Positions 8,395-16,888 of a DNA stretch of 64,000 nt are shown one piece after another. The notes beneath the pieces are model-generated. The model made no database searches and was not told where the DNA came from. It saw only the letters and a program-made list of their open reading frames with translations. Each line of letters begins with the position of its first letter. Within the stretch, counting starts at the first letter, position 1. Source of the DNA: Nitrospira sp. MA-1 (GTDB lineage Bacteria; Nitrospirota; Nitrospiria; Nitrospirales; UBA8639); contig JAQJDB010000003.1 in the NCBI GenBank assembly GCA_032139905.1, positions 124,001 to 188,000 of the forward strand, given 5' to 3'. A program made the position numbers and the translations under genes.

Positions 8395-9642
8395 TTACCA
8401 ATGAAGAATTTTTCCGATTTCGGTCACCGTGTATCCCCCAAGTGATTCGATTTCCCGCCTGAAGGGATGACTGACCATGGCATCAAGAAATTGAGACATC
8501 ACGGGGTGGGATGTAAGAAATTCGCGACGCATAATCAGGTCATACTGTTCTTCTCGAAGCGGAATAAAATCAAGACCAAAATGACGCGCTGCGGCTTCCA
8601 CTCCAATGCCCACGTCAGCTATGCCATCTCGAATCAGACGAGCCACTTCGAGATGAGACGGCACTTCATTGTCATACCCCAGTAACATCTCTCCGGTTAA
8701 TCCAGATTTTTGAAGGAGCGTATCCAAAAGAAATCTCGCGCCGGCTCCTACTTCCCGATTGACGAGACGAATCCCGCCCTGGCCAAAATCTTCAACAGTA
8801 CGAATATGTTTAGGATTTCCCTGCTGAATTAAGAGACCTTGAACCCAGGAAGCAAATCGCACTCCGACAAAATCCTGCCCGGGAATATGTCGTTTCAGGT
8901 AAGGAACATTACTTTGTCCGGATTTCACATCCACAAGATGCAAGCCGGCCATGTGAACTTCTTCCCGTTGAAGCGCACGGAGCGCGTTCGCGCTTCCCAT
9001 GGTCCAATTCGTGATTCCCGCCATGGCGTTTACCTTACGGACATGCTCCCCGGCTAGAAATAACGCCGGGTCGCATCCGGCAATGAGAATCCCCTTTTTG
9101 ATGACTTCCGGCGAATTCAGTAATTGAACGCGTACATATGGCCTTTTGGGACTGGTCGATCTCTTGGTCTGCTCCACAACCACACCATCTGCTGGCATCA
9201 CAAAATTTAACACATCACCCAGTTCAGCCATCGGCCTGGCCAGTATCCTTGATCCAACGTATGCCAGCTTAACCCTTGTCGGGTGCCCCAACGCCGTTGG
9301 GGCACCAATGAATTCAGCTTCGACCATTTCTTCTTGATTTGAAAGGATAAAAATATCCTCAACCCGGCACTTCAACGCACGAGCGAACCGTAAAGCAACA
9401 TTGGTGCTTGGCAAATATTGATTGGCTTCAATGGCATAGACCGCTTGTCGTGTCAGACCCACCAGGGCCGCTAACTCCACCTGGGAAATTCCCTGTTTTT
9501 TTCGTATATCTCGCAAGCGATTACACACGGATTCTTGAAGCAAGACCTCCCCCCGGCCAGAAGCTTTCAGACTTTTAGGGACAATTCTTCTCATAATCGT
9601 ATTGGAATAACGAAATACCTCCGGGATGACCAATAGTCCCAT
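8395..9642 (-). CDS. XRE-type transcriptional regulator with PBP-like ligand-binding domain
   Basis: One-component regulator of 415 residues. An N-terminal helix-turn-helix of the XRE/Cro type covers about residues 38-100 (RLRDIRKKQGISQVE, then LTRQAVYAIE). The C-terminal half, roughly 200-400, resembles the PBP_like domain (Pfam PF12727), related to molybdate/periplasmic binding proteins (for example GCDPALFL and GYDNEVPSHLEVARL). In this architecture the second domain is thought to sense a small ligand, perhaps an oxyanion, but the ligand is unknown. The N-terminus is uncertain: ATG 9642 gives the longest form and ATG 9594 also retains the whole HTH. No target operator was identified. Confidence 0.8.
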   Translation of the reverse strand: MGLLVIPEVFRYSNTIMRRIVPKSLKASGRGEVLLQESVCNRLRDIRKKQGISQVELAALVGLTRQAVYAIEANQYLPSTNVALRFARALKCRVEDIFILSNQEEMVEAEFIGAPTALGHPTRVKLAYVGSRILARPMAELGDVLNFVMPADGVVVEQTKRSTSPKRPYVRVQLLNSPEVIKKGILIAGCDPALFLAGEHVRKVNAMAGITNWTMGSANALRALQREEVHMAGLHLVDVKSGQSNVPYLKRHIPGQDFVGVRFASWVQGLLIQQGNPKHIRTVEDFGQGGIRLVNREVGAGARFLLDTLLQKSGLTGEMLLGYDNEVPSHLEVARLIRDGIADVGIGVEAAARHFGLDFIPLREEQYDLIMRREFLTSHPVMSQFLDAMVSHPFRREIESLGGYTVTEIGKILHW

Positions 9643-9763
9643 AGCCTACGAAAGACTCTTTCATCATCGTTGGTCTTCTCTATGCAGAACCTCATTAAGG
9701 AAGGCTTATCGTTGTCTCTCGGCCTCTTTACATCCCCTACCGGTACAACCCAGGATTAGACGT

Positions 9764-10444
9764 TTACATTTTCATCATCGACAATCGGGAAAGATCGAGA
9801 ACGATCTCACCGCTGTGCTCATCCCCCAAAATAGTTTCCCAAAACTTTTTCTCTTTTGGCATCACCGTCTCTTCTGAATCATAAAGTAAATCTACATCAA
9901 GGGGAGCCAGAGAAAACAACGGATACCGCCGATCATAGATCAGCCCTGCAGGGGGAATTTCATACGTTGCTCGGTGATTACTGATGATGACGTGGAGATG
10001 CCCATCTCTGACATACATCCCTCCCGAGGTCACTTCCCGTTTCGTAGCATTCACCGGATGACTGATGTAAAACGTAACCAGTTCCTGGGGAACAGCTAAC
10101 CCTAGTCCATCGAGTAAACGTGGGGCTAACAATTCTATTTCCTCCTTCAAGAACGCCGGCTCAGGATCCGCAAGGCCACGGACCCATCGGATGGGGCCTG
10201 AACGATACTCACGCACCCGCAATCCGCTCAGGGCCTCGATCATTTGATGTCGAGACATGGTGGCAGGATGCTCGTTCAATGTCTGAGGAACATCAGTGTC
10301 GACCCAAGGGGAAACCTCAAGTCGAACAAACGATGTGGGATTTTCGTAGACCAGGTAGGAATAGAACGGTGGAGCAACACAACCCGCCAATAGCCATCCA
10401 CCAAGGAGACACCAAGGCCAGACCCGCCCCCACTTCTTAGGCAT
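9764..10444 (-). CDS. Predicted lipoprotein of unknown function
   Basis: Product of about 226 residues with a lipoprotein signal peptide: basic start, hydrophobic core (VWPWCLLGGWLLAGC) and a lipobox LAGC followed by VAPPFYSY. The mature protein has no motif I recognise; segments such as LLAPRLLDGLGLAVPQELVTF suggest an alpha/beta domain. ATG 10444 overlaps the cyclophilin stop by 8 bp; a GTG at 10459 is an alternative. It is the last gene of a minus-strand run (tatC, propeller, cyclophilin, lipoprotein) and probably co-transcribed with it. Membrane-anchored in the periplasm by prediction. Confidence 0.72.
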   Translation of the reverse strand: MPKKWGRVWPWCLLGGWLLAGCVAPPFYSYLVYENPTSFVRLEVSPWVDTDVPQTLNEHPATMSRHQMIEALSGLRVREYRSGPIRWVRGLADPEPAFLKEEIELLAPRLLDGLGLAVPQELVTFYISHPVNATKREVTSGGMYVRDGHLHVIISNHRATYEIPPAGLIYDRRYPLFSLAPLDVDLLYDSEETVMPKEKKFWETILGDEHSGEIVLDLSRLSMMKM

Positions 10445-10958
10445 TCGCTTCAGGGACACTCATGGTCATTTCAATCCGATCAATAGGATTATCATTGGCA
10501 TCCCGCTTAGCATTGACGATTCGATCAACTGTCTCCATTCCACTCACCACCTCACCAAACACAGTATATTGACCATCTAAAAAACTCGAATCTGCTACAC
10601 AAATAAAAAATTGGGAACCCGCGCTATTAGGATCTTGCGATCTCGCCATCGATAGCGTCCCTCGCTTATGAGGCGTGGAGCTAAATTCCGCATCGACTCG
10701 ATAGCCCGGGCCACCCATTCCATGGCGTGAACGATCCTGCTCCTTACTATTGGGATCTCCCCCTTGAATCATAAAGTTGGGAATCACCCGATGAAACGTC
10801 GTGCCGTCATAAAACTTTTCTTTGGCTAATTTCAGCATATTCTGAACATGATTGGGCGCGACATCCGAAAAAAGCCTTAAGTGGATATCACCCCAGGAAT
10901 CGCCGTTCACCTGAATATGGATAGTGATTGTCTGATCTTTCTGAGTTGCGTCGCTCAT
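10437..10958 (-). CDS. Cyclophilin-type peptidyl-prolyl cis-trans isomerase
   Basis: Cyclophilin of 173 residues that isomerises Xaa-Pro bonds. Characteristic segments are FHRVIPNFMIQGGDP, which contains the catalytic arginine, SMARSQDPNSAGSQFFI and FGEVVSGMETVDRI. There is no signal peptide, so it should be cytoplasmic (PpiB-like). The ATG at 10958 follows GGAAAGGACGGGAG. It sits between the BNR-type propeller gene and a lipoprotein gene on the same strand with short gaps, suggesting an operon. The isomerase assignment is firm; the client proteins are unknown. Confidence 0.93.
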   Translation of the reverse strand: MSDATQKDQTITIHIQVNGDSWGDIHLRLFSDVAPNHVQNMLKLAKEKFYDGTTFHRVIPNFMIQGGDPNSKEQDRSRHGMGGPGYRVDAEFSSTPHKRGTLSMARSQDPNSAGSQFFICVADSSFLDGQYTVFGEVVSGMETVDRIVNAKRDANDNPIDRIEMTMSVPEANA

Positions 10959-10983
10959 CTCCCGTCCTTTCCGTTACCTGGAT

Positions 10984-12126
10984 TTATTCATAAGGGCCTT
11001 TGGGAACCAACTGGACACCCAACCCTTGGCTAATATTCGTCCAATGCGCACCCCCGTCTTGACTTCGAAATGCTCCACTACTGGTTCCGGCATATAACTC
11101 CCCGGCATCCGATAGCGTGAGGCTTTGAATAGCCAGGTTAGTCAACCCGGTGTTCATGCCCACCCATTGTTGCTGATCAGTCTTCCATCGGAAAATTCCA
11201 TTTCCAGTGGCCACAATAATATCTTCATGATCGGGGACAATGCTTCTAATTGAATCATTGGGGAGATTCCGGCTGAGTGACAACCAGGATTGACCACGAT
11301 CCGTACTCCGGAAGATCCCTCCATCCTGTGTTCCTAAAAAAATGTGTTGGGCCTCATTGACGGCAATGACTCGAAGATAGCGATGTGGCAACCGTTCCCG
11401 TGGATCGACAAATATGGATTGGGAGTCCACCCATTTAGCGGGAGAAGCCTGTTGAGTCTCCAGATGAAAAAGCCCTTTGCCAGAAGTCGCGGCGAAAAGT
11501 TTCCCATCATCCATGATGGCCAGACCAGGAACCAGAATTCGATCCAATCCGGCTCCGACGATGACCCACTGTTTTTCGGCTTCTACCCACCGGTACACCC
11601 CGGTTCCTGTTCCCGCATATACGGCATCCCCGTGAACCAGGAATGATTTGACTTCCGCCTCATGTAATCCTGTTCCAATGGACTCCCAAGTCGTACCCTT
11701 GAGCCCAAGACGATAGACCCCACCACGCATCGTCCCGGCATAGATGTGCTTCCCTGGAGTCACCGTAAGACACAGTAAAAATGGGTCCGTCAAACCTCGA
11801 TTCAACGCGTCCCAGGATTTCCCCTTATCCTGGCTCCGAAACAGCCCCATTCCAAAGGATCCCGCATAGACCACTCCGTCCGGAGTTACCACAAGGGTTT
11901 GAATACTCGGGGCAAACCCTTGGTGGGTATTTTCAGAGTCATCAGGATGAAGAGAGGGAATATTCGAGACCGGATATACCGACGATAACAGAGGACGACT
12001 GTCTCCAAATCCGGAAAACCCCATAAGCCAGAGCGAAGCAACTGTGCCCACAAGACAATTCCATAGAGGTTTTTGTCCTTGTGTCGATCGGATACCTGAT
12101 CCCATCCGTTTAGCCTTTCTCTTCAT
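10984..12126 (-). CDS. Exported BNR/YCF48-type beta-propeller protein
   Basis: About 380 residues with a basic N-terminus, a hydrophobic segment (LVGTVASLWLMGF) acting as signal peptide or anchor, and then repeated blades. Blades carry the sialidase-like Asp box (SxDxGxxW), for example SQDKGKSW, STDRGQSW and SQDGGAHW, each preceded by a YAGT or FLGT strand. Such propellers act as binding scaffolds; YCF48/HCF136 assembles photosystem II, but most bacterial relatives are uncharacterised. ATG 12126 is chosen for an upstream GAGGG; GTG 12204 would overlap tatC by 95 bp, and ATG 12105 is also possible. It directly follows tatC, and a related lipoprotein is encoded at 60835-61929. Confidence 0.8.
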   Translation of the reverse strand: MKRKAKRMGSGIRSTQGQKPLWNCLVGTVASLWLMGFSGFGDSRPLLSSVYPVSNIPSLHPDDSENTHQGFAPSIQTLVVTPDGVVYAGSFGMGLFRSQDKGKSWDALNRGLTDPFLLCLTVTPGKHIYAGTMRGGVYRLGLKGTTWESIGTGLHEAEVKSFLVHGDAVYAGTGTGVYRWVEAEKQWVIVGAGLDRILVPGLAIMDDGKLFAATSGKGLFHLETQQASPAKWVDSQSIFVDPRERLPHRYLRVIAVNEAQHIFLGTQDGGIFRSTDRGQSWLSLSRNLPNDSIRSIVPDHEDIIVATGNGIFRWKTDQQQWVGMNTGLTNLAIQSLTLSDAGELYAGTSSGAFRSQDGGAHWTNISQGLGVQLVPKGPYE

Positions 12127-12910
12127 CGTCCACGCCCTCATCCCCCTCGGTTGCTTGACTCTTTTCCCCTGCCGATTGAGGAACACGCCCAAAGACCTTT
12201 GCACCCCAAATGCCTATCTCATACAGTAGGATCAAGGGAACGGCCATTAATAACATGGTGAACATTGTCGCATCCGGCGTAATCACGGCCGAAAGAATCA
12301 ACGCCACCAGAGCGGCATGTTTGCGGAACCGCATGAGGACAGACGCCTGAATGACTCCTGCACGAGACAGAAGAGAAATCACCAGTGGAATTTCGAACGC
12401 AAAGCCAAACGCCAGGAGAAACTTGACGTTAAAGTCGACATAAGTTCCGACGGCTAATTCCGGCGTAATGGCTCGATCCATGCCAAACGTCACAAAAAAG
12501 TCGATGACCAACGGGAGGATCACCATATTGCAAAAAGCCAACCCCAAGAGGAAAAACCCCAACCCGAGGAAGAAGAGCGGCACCGCCCATCGTTGCTCTT
12601 TCTGAAGCAACGCCGGCTCAATAAATTTCCAAAATTGGTACAGAATGATTGGGACACTGGCAATCACCGCCGCCATAAAAGAAATTTTAATGGAGGCAAA
12701 TAATGCCTCGGCCGGGGCATAAAAAATCAGATCATCTTCAAAGGGCCGTTTAAACCAATCGATCAGAATAGAAGAGTATGAAAACGCTATAACAAAAAAC
12801 ACCATGATCGTGGCTCCCACGATCAATAATCGGCGTTTAATATCACGAATGTGGCGCTGAAGGGGATGCACCACCGCATTCATGGCCATGGTAGGGGAAA
12901 AGGCAGCCAT
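12110..12910 (-). CDS. tatC: Sec-independent protein translocase subunit TatC
   Basis: Inner-membrane core of the twin-arginine translocase, which binds RR signal peptides. The 266-residue protein has about six hydrophobic segments, a basic amphipathic N-terminal region (HIRDIKRRL), the conserved FWKFIEPALLQKEQRW segment after the second membrane helix, and a charged C-terminal tail rich in Asp, Glu and Lys. tatA/tatB are not in the window. The start is uncertain: ATG codons at 12910, 12889 and 12883 all lack a strong ribosome site. A likely client in this window is the sulfite-oxidase-family protein at 39703-40740. TatC belongs to a minus-strand run with the propeller and cyclophilin genes. 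Confidence 0.93.
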   Translation of the reverse strand: MAAFSPTMAMNAVVHPLQRHIRDIKRRLLIVGATIMVFFVIAFSYSSILIDWFKRPFEDDLIFYAPAEALFASIKISFMAAVIASVPIILYQFWKFIEPALLQKEQRWAVPLFFLGLGFFLLGLAFCNMVILPLVIDFFVTFGMDRAITPELAVGTYVDFNVKFLLAFGFAFEIPLVISLLSRAGVIQASVLMRFRKHAALVALILSAVITPDATMFTMLLMAVPLILLYEIGIWGAKVFGRVPQSAGEKSQATEGDEGVDDEEKG

Positions 12911-12948
12911 TAGAAAGTGGGGCTTAGCGTGCGAAGCAGCCGTTCGGA

Positions 12949-13191
12949 TTATCCAGGTGTGTTGGCATTATCACATGAGGCACGATGGTCACGAATCAGG
13001 GCAGCCATTCGATCTTTCTTGCCAAGCTTTTCTTTCTGTAAATGTTTTTTTAGAATTTCTTCCTGAGGAGTCAACACATGATGTTTCAATAACTGCTGGA
13101 GTTCCAGATCCAACCGGTGATGGGATTCCTCCAACTCCTGATACTCCACATTGGATGACCGCAAATTTTCGGCGATTTGTTCGTCCGTCAC
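12949..13191 (-). CDS. DUF465-family small coiled-coil protein
   Basis: An 80-residue, highly charged, helical protein. The pattern of a central acidic/His-rich helix (EESHHRLDLELQQLL) followed by LKKHLQKEKLGKKDRMAALI matches DUF465 (YdcH-like) proteins, whose function is unknown. The start is GTG 13191 with GGGAGGG about 10 bases upstream. The gene lies between rimI-like and tatC genes on the same strand. A longer alternative frame (12989-13231) overlaps it on the same strand but has no coding character. No membrane segment is present, so it should be cytoplasmic. Confidence 0.75.
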   Translation of the reverse strand: MTDEQIAENLRSSNVEYQELEESHHRLDLELQQLLKHHVLTPQEEILKKHLQKEKLGKKDRMAALIRDHRASCDNANTPG

Positions 13192-13238
13192 TTTCGGTGC
13201 CCTCCCGTGTTAGTAGTGATTGAACCGGCAAGCGTCTC

Positions 13239-13793
13239 CTATTTGCATTCGACCTGAATTTCCCCTAAATCATTTTTATCGGAAATTTCCCCTGAAATCG
13301 GTTCCAGAATCATAAGGATAGCATCCTCGCTAGGATTCGTATAGTAGGAACTCCTTCTGCCATATTCCTTAAATTTAAAGAACTCATAGAGCTTTTTGGC
13401 CATCTGATTGGAGTCCCGAACCTCCAACATCCCCCGACAACATCCCTGAGCACTCCCGATGCATAATGCTTCTAGAATTAACTGCTTAGCCAATCCATTT
13501 CCACGAAAATGAGGGTGAACCGCCAGATTTAAAAAGCGGATTTCTTCAAAGATCACCCATACACAGATGTAGGCCAGCAAGGGAATTTCCGGCTGTTCCT
13601 TTGGCCCTGGGATAACAAGCATTTGGCTGAAAGAATTCCCGTCCAATTCGACTTCAAAGCTTTTTCTCGACCAGGGGACAGCAAAGCAGGACTCTTCCAG
13701 ACTCACCAATGCATCCAAATCTGCCAATGTGGCTAATCGAATGGCCTCATTGTGAAATGGATCAGTACCCACGAGCCGGTCCTTTGTGAACAT
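13239..13793 (-). CDS. rimI: GNAT acetyltransferase, RimI-like
   Basis: Acetyltransferase of 184 residues, probably acting on an N-terminal amino group such as ribosomal protein S18. The GNAT signature is present: LNLAVHPHFRGNGLAKQLI (acetyl-CoA-binding RxxGxG/A), then MLEVRDSNQMAKKLYEFFKF. The start ATG 13793 has GAGGAGCGAGGG upstream. It lies next to tsaB (stop at 13837), and rimI-tsaB adjacency is common in bacteria, which supports the assignment. A C-terminal extension of about 20 acidic residues goes beyond the usual RimI end. The true substrate is inferred from context and not from specific residues. Confidence 0.85.
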   Translation of the reverse strand: MFTKDRLVGTDPFHNEAIRLATLADLDALVSLEESCFAVPWSRKSFEVELDGNSFSQMLVIPGPKEQPEIPLLAYICVWVIFEEIRFLNLAVHPHFRGNGLAKQLILEALCIGSAQGCCRGMLEVRDSNQMAKKLYEFFKFKEYGRRSSYYTNPSEDAILMILEPISGEISDKNDLGEIQVECK

Positions 13794-13836
13794 CCCTCGC
13801 TCCTCTATGGTCGCACGAACAGATATCCAAGAATTC

Positions 13837-14532
13837 TCACTTGATGGGATTCACGCTTTTTGTTTTTGATATCTCTGCATACGATGGCTGAATATACTGT
13901 GGGGTGCAACCTTGAGGAAGGAGAACGCCTCGTTCCAGCAGTACCCGTCCTGCCATTCCGGTCCCTTTGGCCGATGGCCATTGCACCTCGGAAGGAGCTT
14001 CGAGAAGAGAGAATCCTTTTGAAAGGAGAGTCGTCCGGTTCTGCATCCACCCATCTCCGAGCACAATGGTGGGTTCGGACAGGGCACCGCAGACATCAAT
14101 GATATCCCCGATTTGAGACTCTTTCACGCATACCATCTGTTGATTTTCCCAACGGAACAGTGCCCAATACACGACTCCCTGGCGAATACCGATAGTGCTG
14201 AGCAGAGGGAGATCGGTAACAGGATGATTCCAGGCAAGCCCTTCGAGTGTGGAAACCCCAACCAAAGGAATCTGTAAAGCCATCCGAAAGGCCGTCATGG
14301 TCGCCAGGCCCACTCGTAATCCGGTGAAAGTCCCCGGACCTATGGAAACCACCAAACCTTCCAGATTGGATAAATGCAAAGAGACCGAGGATAACAGCCG
14401 ATCGATTGTGGGGATGAGTTGCGGGGTCAGAGGTTGGCCTGACTCACAGTCCAGACTACCTAACAACTGTTCGTCGCGAAAGACGGCCACACTCTGATGA
14501 GAGGTGGCGGACTCCAGAGCTAAAAACAGCAT
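13837..14532 (-). CDS. tsaB: tRNA threonylcarbamoyladenosine biosynthesis protein TsaB
   Basis: Partner of TsaD and TsaE in forming t6A37 in ANN-decoding tRNAs. The 231-residue protein begins with the ASKHA-fold signature LALESATSHQSVAV and contains the helix-linking segment SIGPGTFTGLRVGLATM and VGVSTLEGLAW, all typical of TsaB. It lacks the metal site of the catalytic subunit TsaD, as expected for TsaB. It is 43 bp from the RimI-like gene, which is the usual neighbour. A GGGAG lies about 11 bases upstream of ATG 14532. The assignment is firm; tsaD, tsaC and tsaE are not in this window. Confidence 0.93.
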   Translation of the reverse strand: MLFLALESATSHQSVAVFRDEQLLGSLDCESGQPLTPQLIPTIDRLLSSVSLHLSNLEGLVVSIGPGTFTGLRVGLATMTAFRMALQIPLVGVSTLEGLAWNHPVTDLPLLSTIGIRQGVVYWALFRWENQQMVCVKESQIGDIIDVCGALSEPTIVLGDGWMQNRTTLLSKGFSLLEAPSEVQWPSAKGTGMAGRVLLERGVLLPQGCTPQYIQPSYAEISKTKSVNPIK

Positions 14533-14587
14533 AGAGCTTATTGACTCCCGACTTGCTGATTAGTGGTGGCTTGACGCATAAGGACAA

Positions 14588-15370
14588 CTACGAGGCCGCA
14601 TTGACGATAAATTCCTTGAAGTGCAGGGTAATGGATCCTCCGCTGGGTCGATAATCTGTCGCCCGCACAAGAAAAGGCAATCGAACAGGTAAACTCTCTT
14701 CGGTAGTCGTCACTTGCACCTCTCGATAATCTTCACATTCCACGGACACGACGATATCATCAAACGAGCGTCGATATTCAATAGATATCAGGTCCATGGT
14801 CTGGGCATCCACCCAGGTCCTGACGGTGAAATCGTCTGGAGATGCCGTGGCTGAGGATTGGTTTTCAGGAAGATCAATGCGATAACGTTCGTTGCTTTTC
14901 CACACACGGGCCTCTTTACTTGATCCCCCGGAAATCTTTCCTAACACGGCATCCAGGGCACGAATACTCAGCATCACGGTGTGATCCCATGCTGTGCGCT
15001 CCTGGGTATCATCAACTTTTCCGATGACCACCTTACCTTCAGCGGGAAAATACAGTTCATACTCGTTCCCCTTGCGATGAAAATCCATCACGGGCACGCC
15101 CATTCGAATAAACCCTTTCAGATCCAGAACATCGGGACGCACGTACGAAACCGTTCCAAGAATATTTTGAGAAAGAGGAACGCCGGAACCGGAAATTGAT
15201 CCGTGAAATAATCCTCGTAGGGTGAGAATCGTCAATTCCTTTTGACGCAAGGCTTGAAGTACCTGTTGCTCTTGCCCGTCTTCGAGCGGTCGTAACGGTC
15301 CTTGGAACATTCCGGCGCATCCGACGAGCAGCACCACCGGCAAGAGCGCCCATCGACTTGTAGCCTTCAT
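14588..15370 (-). CDS. Outer-membrane lipoprotein, LolB/DUF4292-like
   Basis: Product of about 260 residues with a lipoprotein signal: MKATSRW, a hydrophobic LLPVVLLVGC and AGMFQG after the lipid-accepting cysteine. The mature part has the run of beta strands seen in LolB/LolA-like and DUF4292 proteins: GSISGSGVPLSQNILGTV, VYFPAEG-like strands (YELYFPAEGKVV) and YRIDLPENQ. Such proteins carry or bind lipids in the periplasm, but no LolB hallmark loop was confirmed, so the specific role is open. ATG 15370 is preferred over ATG 15397 for signal-peptide layout. It starts just after radA and is probably co-transcribed with it. Confidence 0.72.
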   Translation of the reverse strand: MKATSRWALLPVVLLVGCAGMFQGPLRPLEDGQEQQVLQALRQKELTILTLRGLFHGSISGSGVPLSQNILGTVSYVRPDVLDLKGFIRMGVPVMDFHRKGNEYELYFPAEGKVVIGKVDDTQERTAWDHTVMLSIRALDAVLGKISGGSSKEARVWKSNERYRIDLPENQSSATASPDDFTVRTWVDAQTMDLISIEYRRSFDDIVVSVECEDYREVQVTTTEESLPVRLPFLVRATDYRPSGGSITLHFKEFIVNAAS

Positions 15371-15397
15371 CGTATACAGTCCGCCTGCAGGTACCAT

Positions 15398-16777
15398 TTA
15401 TGAGGCATGACTGACAACCGTTTCCCAAATGTCGCCAATGTCACGAATCCCCACGACTTCCATGCCAGCCACAGGTTTCCATTGGTTCAGATTCGGTTCA
15501 GGCACCACACAACGCTGAAACCCCAATTTCATCGCCTCACGGATGCGCAGGTCCGCATGCTGTACCGGCCGAACTTCTCCGCCTAACCCGACTTCTCCCA
15601 TCACAACCAATCGCGAGTCCAGTGCCAACTCTCGAAAGCTCGAAAGCACAGCACATACGATGCCCACGTCAACCGTTGGCTCATCGATCCGAAGCCCCCC
15701 CACCACATTTACGTACACATCGTATCCGGCAAAGTGCAACCCGAGTCGCTTTTCCAGGACGGCCAACAACAAAGACACCCGATTCACTTCTACACCTTTG
15801 GCCATACGTTTCGGCATAGGGTAGGTCGTCTCCGCTACCAGAGCCTGCAATTCCACTAATAAAGGCCGAGAGCCTTCCACGCTGGACACGACCACAGACC
15901 CGGCGCCATGTCCGATTCGCCCCGTCAAAAATAGTTCTGAGGGATTCCCAACCTCGGTCAGTCCCTCATCCTTCATTTCAAAGACCCCGATTTCATTGGT
16001 CGGCCCGAACCGATTTTTCACCGCCCGAAGAATTCGATAGCTCTGTCCTTTATCTCCTTCGAAATACAACACCGTATCGACAATATGCTCCAGAAGCCTT
16101 GGCCCGGCAATCACTCCTTCTTTCGTCACATGCCCGATAATAAAAATAGGGACATGCGTCCGCTTGGCAAACCACATCAGACGACAGCCCACCTCCTGAA
16201 CCTGGCTGACACTACCCGGCGCTGATGTGAGCTCCTGGGTAAAGACTGTTTGGATGGAATCCACGACGATGACACCGGGATTCATCTGCTCAGCCACTTT
16301 GAAAATTTCTTCCAGGGATGTCGCGGCAGCGACATACAGGTTGGGCGATTGAATACCTATGCGATCCGCCCGCATTTTAATTTGCTGAGGGGATTCTTCT
16401 CCCGATACATACAACCCGACCTGTCTGGCCGTTCCCAAGGAGGCGAGGGTTTGGAGCAGGAGTGTCGTTTTACCAATTCCAGGATCACCTCCAATCAAGA
16501 TAACCGATCCCGGAACCACTCCCCCACCAAGCACTCGATTCAATTCTTCAATGCCAGCCTGAAGACGAAACTCCTGAGTCTGCACTATTGAGCTGATAGG
16601 AACAGCCTCTGGTGTTCCCCCAGCGACACTTCGCTGTTGAAGAGTTGAAAGATCTCGATCAACCTCTTCCCGTAAGGAATTCCATTGCGCGCATTCCGGA
16701 CACCGGCCGCTCCAGCGGACGCCTTGATGTCCACATTCCTGACACACAAAACGGGTTTTAGGTCGTGCGGCTTTCAA
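15398..16777 (-). CDS. radA: DNA repair protein RadA (Sms)
   Basis: RecA-related ATPase that promotes branch migration in recombination. Domain order is a C4 zinc ribbon (CQECGH then GRCPEC), Walker A GGDPGIGKTT, the RadA-specific KNRFGPTNEIG, and a C-terminal Lon-protease-like domain without proteolytic activity (VGGLRIDEPTVDVGI). Length of 459-468 residues is normal. Start choice: GTG 16804 has no ribosome site, while TTG 16777 is preceded by AGGGGAG and gives LKAARPKTRF, close to the usual RadA start, so TTG is preferred. The downstream lipoprotein gene is adjacent. Confidence 0.94.
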   Translation of the reverse strand: MKAARPKTRFVCQECGHQGVRWSGRCPECAQWNSLREEVDRDLSTLQQRSVAGGTPEAVPISSIVQTQEFRLQAGIEELNRVLGGGVVPGSVILIGGDPGIGKTTLLLQTLASLGTARQVGLYVSGEESPQQIKMRADRIGIQSPNLYVAAATSLEEIFKVAEQMNPGVIVVDSIQTVFTQELTSAPGSVSQVQEVGCRLMWFAKRTHVPIFIIGHVTKEGVIAGPRLLEHIVDTVLYFEGDKGQSYRILRAVKNRFGPTNEIGVFEMKDEGLTEVGNPSELFLTGRIGHGAGSVVVSSVEGSRPLLVELQALVAETTYPMPKRMAKGVEVNRVSLLLAVLEKRLGLHFAGYDVYVNVVGGLRIDEPTVDVGIVCAVLSSFRELALDSRLVVMGEVGLGGEVRPVQHADLRIREAMKLGFQRCVVPEPNLNQWKPVAGMEVVGIRDIGDIWETVVSHAS

Positions 16778-16888
16778 CGGAGCATCTCCCCTACGATCTA
16801 TCACATGAGCAGAAAGTTATATGCATCGAGAAATATAAACCTTCCTCACCGGATCATTCATCGCCCGGCTCTTTGCTCACTGTCGTCA

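Noticed and set aside
12989-13231. Alternative minus-strand frame overlapping the DUF465 gene
   Set aside because: Composition is not protein-like and the DUF465 frame has a family signature and ribosome site.
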